A stretch of 64,000 bases of DNA from contig NC_088791.1 of the NCBI RefSeq assembly GCF_011386835.1, positions 31,470,998-31,534,997 of the forward strand. Reading direction: 5' to 3'. A model generated the notes under the pieces. It saw only the letters and a program-made list of their open reading frames with translations, was not told where the DNA came from and made no database searches. Shown piece after piece: positions 55,493-64,000 of this stretch. The DNA is from Chrysemys picta bellii. Taxonomy: Eukaryota > Chordata > Testudines > Emydidae. The stretch's first letter is position 1. Every line of letters starts with the position of its first letter. Both the position numbers and the translations under genes were made by a program.

Positions 55493-58400
55493 GTAGGTCT
55501 TCACTGCAATGTAGAACTTGGGTTAGTGGAACTTGAGTTAGCAGACCCAATACCAAAATCAAGGCGCTCCAATGACCCCATCCCACAGCCAGCTGGGCAA
55601 ATGTGGAACGTTGTTTTTGAATGGGGAGGAGCTCTCCCTGGGATTTGGCATTTGCACCCACAGATCATGCCAAGCGTAGCTTGTGAAGCTAATCAGATGG
55701 TTAAATAATATCAGAGAATCAGCACAATTAATTCAAAAATATGTCTGCAATACTGGTTCTCAGTATGAGCCATCTTTCAAGCTGGCATAATTTGAAGGTT
55801 AAGCTGGCCTGCCCTGTTGTAATCAAAAGCAACCCATGGGCTGCTTAATTTTAATTACAGCTCTTGGGGACCATTTAGGTGCTGCTGTAGATGCTGCCTA
55901 TGCTGTATGAAGAAGATGATTAAAGTTGTCAGTCACAGCTTATGAAAGCATAAGTACAGAAGGAACTGATTGATACAGGTTTCTCCCTAATTGAAGCATA
56001 AGGAGGATTAAATAATGCAGATGATGTAAACAGACATTTTGGAGCTGTAAAAGCGTTCTGGGCTTCTTTTGTCTGAAAGTCGCTGCATAAATGCCAGTCA
56101 TTGCTGATTTGTCTGAATGAAGCGGAAGAATGCTTGAAAATGAGGCACTAAAAATACTGCATTTGAGATGTATGGGTTAGATGTAAAATATTTTTTTCCT
56201 TTAACTCAAACTGCCTAGTTCTCCAAATGCAGGGCAGCCCAAGGCCCTCTGTGCCACATCTGCTCCTCACAGGGGCTGTGCCAAGGATGTGCTGGCAGAT
56301 CAGCCACACTACAGTGCCTGTCCACCACCTGCACCCCAGCATGGAGACCAGTCCCACAATCTCTATGTGCCTGGTGTGGAAGGGCACCTTACAGATGTGA
56401 TGGGGTGGGTGGTCCAGCAGTAAGCCATGGGAGGGGCCACAGAGCTTCATTTATACAACCGCTATATCCCATGCCACTCACAGGAGGGGCTGCGACTGCT
56501 ACTCCAGCCCTGCACCCTAGCCTCGGTTAGGGAGATGGGGAGAAATGTCATTCCCCCTATCCCTCACCTACAGTGAGCCTGCATAGACACGTTCTCTGTG
56601 AGCAGAGCATGTTTCACCCTGAGTGTGTAAGTGCTACTCAATGTGAGTAAAGGCCACAAAATCTGTTCTTCAGCAGTATTTTATCATCAATTTAAAATGA
56701 CAGATGTAAACAATCAATCTGTTATGAACAACGTGTAGTTGAGATAGAAGAGTAATGATCAGTGTTTTAATGTTAGGTGTCTGTTTGTTTTCCTAAGCCT
56801 GGCTTGTTCTTAAAGCTTGGCTTGTTCTGTGGAATAAGTGACATTTCATCGTTATTAGGTAGCACCCCAAAGGGACCAGACAACGTTGAATGTTTCTAGG
56901 CAAGAAGAGGAACATTTTTATTATACTTTCAGCGCACTGGGCTTCCTCACAAACCCCACACACCAGCAGTAATTTTAAGATAATAAGCAGCAATAACTCA
57001 GAATCCAAATTATTCTTATTGTAAATGTTAATGTCACTCTATGAATGAATCATATACTACAAAGAAATGAACAGCTCCATGCTGAGTGCTATCAAACAAC
57101 CTGCCCTTAGATCTTCAAAGAGGCCATTTTGAGCAAGAGCAGCAGAACTAGGGGAGCCAGGAGGGCTAGTGCTCCTGCCAATGGAAATATGGAGAGGGCC
57201 TGATGTAGGTTTCTGCTCTCCCCACAGTGGGGGCCCCCACTGTTTTCCCCTCCCACACTCTCTCATAGAGGTGAAAGCAGGACCCAGCTGTTTCCACCCT
57301 CACACACATGTACAGGGAGCAGAGGCGAGAGCAGGACCCAGGGGAGGGGCTGGAGAGGCCACCTTGGTGCATGATATTGGGTCAGCTGCCAGGGAGCAGG
57401 TAGGAACAGCTCTCCACTCTCCAGCCACTATGTGTCCCAGCAGACACACCCAGCCCAGGAGCACATGCGCCAGTCAACAGTGTTGCATGGGACACAGGAC
57501 ACTGGCACTTGAGTGTGGGGGGGCGTCATGGGTGCACAGGGTGCCAGCTGCCATGGGTGGAGGGAAGCACTGGGCACCAGCTGCCCAGAAACTGCAGGCA
57601 TGCCCCTTCCTAGACTGGAGCCACCATCGGGGAAGGAGTAGGTTCCACAGCCATGGAGGTGAGGGGAACTTCCACGGTTAAGATTCATGTAGGTTTTTGC
57701 AGATGCAAGCCCACCTGAGCTCGCGGCCCCATTGTGCTAAGCACTGAACACACATGCAGAGTATGAACTTACAGTCTAAACAGACAACTGAATATTCAAA
57801 GCTATTTTTATTTTTCTCCTCTGAGCCCCTTAGGTTTATACTTGCTGAATCAGCCAGCTCCCATACCAGTGTTTGGTCTATGTTGAGGCATATAGTGGAG
57901 AGGGAGTCAGACAGCCATGAGAAGATGGATATTCTACAGTCAAAAGGAAGGAATTAAAAGTAACTTTTAGATAAAAATTGACTTGGTCAAGGCCTCCCAC
58001 TTACTGTGACCCTTAGAGGAATTTATTCAGCTAGTCAACCCAGATTTGCAAAGTTGCTTGTGTTTGGTCCTTTACCTTTACAGGTCACCTTTAAAAGATG
58101 TAGCAAAACACGAAGCACATCATAAATTGATGAGAACTAGTTCTAAGAAAAACAAGATGATAAATGTTTAAACAATACATGGACAGCAGTAAATGAAGCA
58201 TTCTGCTTTTGTGCCACAAAATTGAAATTTGCATTACTGCCTTTTCCCTACTGGCCAAAGTGATTCTGGGGAATTAAATAAGCAGTTTCAGATCCAAAAA
58301 CCAGATTATCATCATAGCTTGCATCTACTACTGTACAGGAGCAAACATTAGCTGAGTGTTTTAGCCAGTCAGAGCATGAATCACCCTTATGTAAGGCTTC

Positions 58401-58684
58401 TCATCAGTGTTGAAAGGATTTAGAGTAGAGGGTTACACCACAGATGGACTGTGTTGTATTAATAAAATATTTTTTGCTACTTTGACATAGGAGGTTCCAG
58501 AAACAAGCAAGTTATTTTTCCCATATATTTTAAGCAAATCTTTGGCAGCACTTTCTTGTAGAAGATGTTTTGGGGGCAGAATATTAACAGTATTGGGGTA
58601 CTGTTTGTCATCAGATGTTGGCTGTTTGAGTGTGTTCTCTCTGCATGCTGCACTGGCTCTGACCAGATAGCCCCTACAGCAGGC
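55493..58684. other. Unassigned sequence
   Basis: No gene or confident repeat over about 3.2 kb. 57100-57680 is GC-rich, with two related 'gcaggaccca' words. The 170-aa plus frame at 57169-57681 has biased composition and no motif. The tail of the 55493-55720 stretch may hold decayed 'ggtcttcactgcaatgtag' MITE text. Confidence 0.35.
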
Positions 58685-58900
58685 TCTGATTGAACTGCCC
58701 ACAGAGACCACGAGACTTGGTTTAGTAGCAAAGGGACCCAGTCAGTCAGGTTTATTGCCAACGAAGCATGGTCCTAGCTCCCCAGATCAATGTCTACAGT
58801 TACATTAGGACATGTAAGCCCATGACAATGGACATAGTTCAATTCCCCTCCAGGCTAGCCAAAGACACTCCCTCTGAGACTCTGTTTTATTCATCAATAC
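58685..58900 (-). mobile_element. Possible LTR 3' portion of an old retroelement
   Basis: On the minus strand an AATAAA signal (reverse of 'gtttattgcc' at 58750) precedes 'ctgactgggtccctttgc' and 'aaaccaagtctcgtggtc', layout and wording similar to LTR R/U5 regions in turtles. Boundaries and TSD are not found. Confidence 0.3.
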
Positions 58901-60889
58901 AAACAAATTACATATTGCCCCTCTGACATGGTCAGTTACCACCTTCTGATGTGGTTAGCTACCACCCTCTACCTTGTACATGTTGGTTTGATCAAAACAT
59001 CTCTATCCATCACACTATCATCCTGACCTTATCTTTAAAGGGGGCAGGGGCTTCAACATGTCCTTGTTATCTTTGGGTAGGGTGTTCATACCATACTTCG
59101 TATCGGGTGTTCTGGTACCATCCTTTTGGAATGTGTTTGCATGAGTGTCCTGGGCCTAGCACTTCCTAGGACTGTGTGTGTTTTTGCTATACCAGCCCTG
59201 TTCTTGCCAGGTTCTGTGAGCTTGCATGCAAGCAGAGCCGGACTTCTGCTCACAGCCTGTCTCTTGCTAACTTTGCTACAAGGACTTATGTTTCAGGCTC
59301 CCTTTCTACTACATTACTGTTTTTTTCCAGTTTTTCAGAAGAGTTTAGAATTCTAAAAGACATTTTCAGCTGTGGAGCCTGTACTGGCAAATAGGTGTTT
59401 CCATCTTTAGAATGTCTACCTACATAACCAGAATGGGAACAGGCTGAGTCTTTTCCTCATCCCCAATACCACACACTGAGCTTCAGACAGTATCCAAAAT
59501 CACATCTTCATCATTAAGTCACAAACCCTGACACAGCAGAAGTATCCTCTTCAAGCTCAGCAAGTCCTTAGGCTTCTTACCAGGACTTCTTAATTCCCTA
59601 GTTCCCTCTGGCCAAAGAAACACTCCCACCCCTTTTATAGCCTGGTTGGCACTAACTGCCCATCACCACCACCTGCATGTTGGCAGTAATTACCCTGAAT
59701 CTGAATTTAGCACTTGTGCACTAGGTGACTCAACAGAAGAGTCCTGCTTCCTGTAATGGGTCTTAGAGTGTGCCACCCAATGCTGTAGAATTTGTCTGGC
59801 TCAAAAGTTCCATTACTCCACCCTTAGAATATAAGAAACTGGTGCCAAATTGGGGGGATAGTGAAAAAGATGGAGAATTCCACAGTGACAAAGGAGACAT
59901 CATATGACAGCTTATGAAATTAAATTATTTTCATGTAATACTACTATATTGTTTGCTCAGTTTATTGTGTCATGAAAGCATCCATAAAACCCATAATCTT
60001 TAGGTTTCTTGTTTTCACTGTTGCAAAAAGGAAGGTTTGCCTCTATGACAACAACGTATTTTTTTCTCCTTTGGTTTTTGCTCTGAGTTAGTTTCAAATA
60101 ATGCTCTTCTCCAGCTTGCTCTACCGAGACTGTAATTTCCACTATTAACCTTTCTTGTAGGTTATGATAATGCAGCAAGTATACAAGTACTACCCATGGA
60201 ACAAGCTGTACTGTGCAGACATTTGAACATTTTGAAGTTTCCATTTCAAGCAGTGATCAAGGTTTTTTTTTTTTAATGAATCTCATTATATCCTTTGTGT
60301 TAAATTATAATGATTTGGATCTGAAAAGGAAGTCATTAGATTATGCTACAGTGATTAGTAAGGATGACCTGCAACACTAAGACCTGTTAATAGACCACAC
60401 AGAATTTAGTTACCATACGAGAATAGGTTTGGGTCCTAAAGAAGAGCATATTAATTAAGCAGCCAACCAATCAGGGGACAACACTTCAGAGATATAAGTA
60501 TCATGTGTGGACCTGGATTATGGTACCTAGCCTTGATAATGTTTCTGGCAATTTATATTACTTGTCTATTCATGCTGTGGAAATGTTTCCTTTTATAATA
60601 CAGCTCCTCCTTATCTGCAGGTATCACAATAACGCTGTCAGTCACTCTCACTGACTCACAGGAGGACATCAGGGAACCAGCAAGAAAACAAATGTATTTC
60701 TGTTGCATATTTAGAGTAGTTGAAAACTGAATGAAAGGAGCTGCAGTACGGTGTCTCTAAATTAAGAAACTCTGACATAGAAGGCTGACTCATTTGTGTG
60801 ACATGGATACAGCACTCATCCATTAACCCATTAGAGCCAGGCTGCAGGGTGGAGTTGCTCTCTTTGGTTTTTGCAAGGGCTGACCTGGT
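58901..60889. other. Unassigned sequence
   Basis: Nothing firmly recognised. The left few hundred bases could continue the LTR above. A T-run lies at 60262-60275. Confidence 0.3.
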
Positions 60890-61661
60890 TTAGGCACCTA
60901 ACTCCAGGAGAGGGTTCACAGCTGAGAATCCAGAGGAGACAGGTGCCGCCCTCTGGCCTGTCAGTCACATGCCTAAGGCCCAATCAATCAGAGTTAAGTG
61001 CCTAGGCCCAGACTCACAAAGAGATTTAGGCATCTTAAAACCAGTTTTAATCTACAAAACCCCCACTCAGCTGCCACCTAACACTAAATTCACTCACTGC
61101 CTAAATTTTGGAACTAACCCCTGAACTATGGAATAGTCTCTCAGTCTCTCTTGTTGAAGCCATTGAACCAGAGATCTCCCACATCCTGGGTGTGCACCCT
61201 AACCACTAAAATAAAGATTATAAGCAAGGCTTCCTCCTTGTCCCCTGCCCTAAGGCCATTTTCTGTGAAGTTAGGCAGGTACCTAAGCTGTTTCACACAA
61301 AAATACCTTAGGTGCCTAAGCCACCTGACTCCAGGAGAAGAGTTCCCAGCTGTGGATCACAAGCAGAGATAGGAGCCTCTCTACAGCTTGAACTTAGGTG
61401 TTAAATGCCCTCTGAGGGGCGGGACTTAGGACATACCCCTATTGTTGAAATCTCCTATTGGCTAGCTTAGGCAGCTGCCCACCTAGTGTGCTGGCTTTTG
61501 TGGATCCCATTCTTAGGTACCTCGCTCTCCCCATGCATTGCATAGGGAGGCTAGGCACCTAACTAAAGCTTTGTGGATCCCAGTGATTTTCAAGGCACCT
61601 AAAAGTTAGGCATTGCAACACTGAACATTGGAATACCTAAGTCCCTTTGTGAATCTGGGCC
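60890..61661. mobile_element. Large palindromic repeat with GGCCCAGA ends
   Basis: Core 61005-61661: the left end 'ggcccagactcacaaagag' and right end 'ctttgtgaatctgggcc' are inverted. The interior is full of 'taggcacctaa' and 'ttaggtgcctaa' words. A diverged internal block ('actccaggagagggttcac' near 60902) recurs near 61330 ('actccaggagaagagttcc'), so the left flank 60890-61004 is a duplicated piece of the same repeat. Non-coding. Confidence 0.6.
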
Positions 61662-62385
61662 ATCAAAGGTGACTGGTACACTATACAAACAGTTGAAGCG
61701 ATCAGATCTTGACTTCAAGTTATTTTGGAAGCAAGCCAAGGACTATGTCAGATCTAACTCAACATGGAAGGTGCAAAACTCTGCAGCTTCAAATTCTCTT
61801 TAAGTAGCTCTACATTCAAGTGACATCTATAGTCCAGCTGCACTGTCTCTCTCGAGGTTCACCAGAGTTTCTCCCTGGGCCTCAGACACTGACGTACATG
61901 ATGAGTAGCTTAGGTGTCTACCCAAGGAGGAAAAAAGCTTTCCACTTCATGTCAACAAACCATGAAACATTTCATTTCGATTTTCTCAACGGAAAATTCT
62001 ACCAAAGTTGATGTTTTTCCCATGGAAGTTTTCAATTTCAGTGAAACCCTGACCACTTCTGTCCCATAACTCATCATAGTCACAGTTTTAAATGTTTTAG
62101 GTTTTTGTTATTTCAGTTGTACCATTCCTATGTAAATACATCATAACAGCCTTCAACTAAACTAACTAACTTTTTTGGCCTTTTCTTTCTTTTCTAAGAA
62201 AAAAAAAAAGTGGGGGAGAGGACAGTATATTTTAGGAACTTCACAGGGTCTCCAGCTCCCCATGCTTCTTCCTACATTGTGGAGCGTAGCAGTTCCCTAT
62301 GTCCCTGGCTCCTCCTAGCTCACACTACTCTGCTGAGCTTATCACCTCTATAAGAAAACTGGCAAAGATCATGCACACTTTATCC
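61662..62385. other. Unassigned sequence
   Basis: Nothing recognised. An A-run lies at 62199-62210. Confidence 0.35.
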
Positions 62386-62827
62386 CAGGGAACAGCAACC
62401 TTTGGCACACGGCTCGCCACGGTAAGCACCCTGGGGGCCGGGCCAGTTTGTTTACCTGCTGCAACCACAGGTTCAGCTGATGTCCTGATTTTATAGGGAC
62501 AGTCCCGATATTTGGGGATTTTTTTTATATGGGCTCCAATTACCCCCACTCCCATCCCTATTTTTCACACTTGCTATCTGGTCATCCTATCATGGTTCCA
62601 CTGGCTGCGGTTCACCGCTCCAGGCCAATAGGGGCTGCGGGAAGTGGTGCAGAGCGAGGGATGTGCTGCCCGCCGCTTCCCACTGCCCCCATTGTCCTGG
62701 AGCAGCAAACCGCAGCCAGTGGGAGCTGCAATCGGCCGAACCTGCGGACGCGGCAGGTAAACAAACCGGCCCAGCACGCCAAGGTGCTTACCCTAGTGGG
62801 CCGCGTGCCAAAGGTTGCCGATCCCTG
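62386..62827. mobile_element. GC-rich palindromic hAT-like MITE, itself interrupted
   Basis: The left end CAGGGAACAGCAACCTTTGG and right end CCAAAGGTTGCCGATCCCTG (to 62827) are inverted. The interior has further inverted pairs ('cggttcaccgctccaggcc' against 'tcctggagcagcaaaccg', and 'gtttgtttacctgc' against 'gcaggtaaacaaac'). Non-coding; the 118-aa frame at 62529-62885 is an artefact. A younger MITE lies inside (62477-62589). Confidence 0.8.
62477..62589. mobile_element. Short MITE nested in the GC-rich MITE
   Basis: 'gatgtcctgattttatagg', 'gacagtcccgatatttgggg' and the end 'gctatctggtcatccta' match the copy at 33452-33573. It splits the host palindrome between 'aggttcag' and 'catggttccactgg'. 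Its left terminal repeat is shortened. Confidence 0.75.
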
Positions 62828-63135
62828 CAGTCTATCCCGTAGTTTATGTCCTTTGGGATCCTCTGGGCTGAAAGTTGCTACCTAAATTTTGTCCGGATTT
62901 TTCAAAGTTGGGTGACTAAAATCAGGCACCCTAAATCCATGTGTGGGAACTGGAATGAAGCCACATGATTCTCAAAAGTGTTAGGCATTCACAGCTGCTG
63001 TTGCCTTTATTATTATTATAGAATGGCTACAGACAGATATAGAGGACTGCATACGTCATTGACAACCAGCAGTGCTAAAAACAAAAACATTTGTTTCCGA
63101 AACAATTGTGAAATACAACTATTATTGAGGGGAAA
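62828..63135. other. Unassigned sequence
   Basis: Nothing recognised beyond decayed 'tcaggcaccctaaatcc' text around 62920, possibly the palindrome family seen at 3650. Confidence 0.35.
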
Positions 63136-63261
63136 ATCCTTGAGGGGGCCACTTAGGGATCTGGGGCAAAAATCAGTACTTGGTCCTGCTAGTGAAGGCA
63201 GGGGGCTGGACTCGATGACTTTTCAAGGTCCCTTCCAGTTCTAGGAAATAGGATATCTCCA
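63136..63261 (+). mobile_element. tRNA-derived SINE, head missing
   Basis: It begins at 'aatccttgagggggcc', just after the B box, and continues 'cttagggatctggggc', 'ggtcctgctagtgaaggcag', 'ggactcgatgacttttcaag', 'cccttccagttctagg' to a short tail. It lacks the promoter boxes, so it cannot be transcribed from its own Pol III promoter. The body is close to the full copy at 26944. Confidence 0.88.
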
Positions 63262-64000
63262 TTAATTTAAATGTACACATTCTCTGTGTAAATATGCGAG
63301 AACGATTGCTGGACATGTTGCTACTTTTCACCTGGAGGATTATTAGAGCAGAGCATCAGCACCGATTTTAGCTAGAGGGAAGATGAAAGACATCTAGAAT
63401 AATGTAATCATGTTTTCTAACAATGGACTTGAGAGTGCTTATGGTCGAGATGTTCTTGATACACAGGCTCCTGACACGAGAAGCCTAGAACATTTTTAGA
63501 TTCTAATAACTTTTTTTGGTGCTGAGCTAGGAAATGGGGGGGGGGGGGGGCGGGAGTCAGAGCAATGAGGGAGGATGTGGCAGGTTTCAGATCAGTGCTG
63601 GAGATGGGTGGGTTGCGAGAATGCAGGGAGGGGAGGAGCAGTGGGGGGGGGATGTTTAGATGCTGCATGCGATTATTAGAACTGGGAACACTGGCTGTTG
63701 GGAGTCTGAAAGGACAGGAAACCAGGAAGGAGCGGGGAGGAGTTGAGGAGGTTGGGAGAGTTACAGAGTGTGCAGCTACAGCTTGGAAAAGAAACTTCCA
63801 CTGTAAATAAAGTTCTGTTGAAGTTGTTAATACTTTGCTTGGTGGATACAACAGGGGGATAGGAGGAGAGGGGTTTGGGGCTGCAATAAGGGGAGGGGGC
63901 ATTATGGGGAGGGAGATAAATGGGAATGCACTGTAAGGGAGGGGAGACAGGAGGGTGGGTGCCAGAGGCAGAGTGTTGGATTAGCGGTGGATGGCACTAG
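63262..64000. other. Unassigned; purine-rich with a G17 run
   Basis: No gene. A run of about 16-17 G lies at 63535-63551, and G/A-rich text extends to the window end. The 161-aa minus frame (63417-63902) is a Pro/Ser/Leu-rich low-complexity translation of that bias. Confidence 0.45.

Noticed and set aside
57169..57681. 170-codon plus-strand frame in GC-rich DNA
   Set aside because: His/Gly/Pro-rich composition without domain features and with a competing frame on the other strand. I cannot support it as a gene.
62529..62885. 118-codon plus-strand frame
   Set aside because: It crosses the junction of two nested MITEs, so it cannot be a conserved gene.

Overview
The window looks like non-coding nuclear DNA from a hidden-necked turtle. 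I base this on tRNA-derived SINEs of the tortoise Pol III/SINE type, many 3' ends of CR1 LINEs, a DIRS-type remnant and many short palindromic DNA elements. The lineage call rests on recognising repeat families by eye, not on a gene. I found no host protein-coding gene, no exon I would defend, no rRNA and no functional tRNA gene. Nearly every open frame is a shadow of a repeat or of low-complexity sequence.

Layout. 0-5 kb: a 176-bp inverted repeat, an old CR1 split by a hAT-like MITE, and a foldback short retroelement with target-site duplications (TSDs). 5-10 kb: mostly unassigned, with two CR1 tails and a pyrimidine-rich tract. 10.8-12.4 kb: GC-rich repeat carrying a 44-bp minisatellite. 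12.8-18 kb: tandem tRNA-like SINE units, two possible LTRs and a GC-rich MITE. 18-35 kb: mostly old unassigned DNA with scattered SINE, CR1, MITE and 'GAAAGCTT' elements. 36-41 kb: layered insertions, including a three-deep nest (SINE, then solo LTR, then young CR1) whose CR1 reading frame is the only long meaningful open frame. 41.1-45 kb: a broken DIRS-like retrotransposon on the minus strand. 45.8-55.5 kb: a hAT MITE, a foldback short element, hairpins, a TA/CA microsatellite, and a 1.66-kb element built from two opposed copies of a hAT transposase 3' end, followed by CR1 inside CR1. 55-64 kb: mostly unassigned, then a large palindromic repeat, a MITE inside a MITE and a SINE tail.

The elements do not form a pathway; together they record successive insertions. 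The observations most worth a second look are: (1) a short retroelement family that inserts as inverted dimers with TSDs and carries a CTGANGA-stem-GAAA motif with compensatory stem changes, resembling but not matching a hammerhead ribozyme core; (2) the inverted-dimer hAT element at 52989-54647; (3) the TSD-supported nested insertions. All element calls come from reading the sequence; none was checked against a repeat library.
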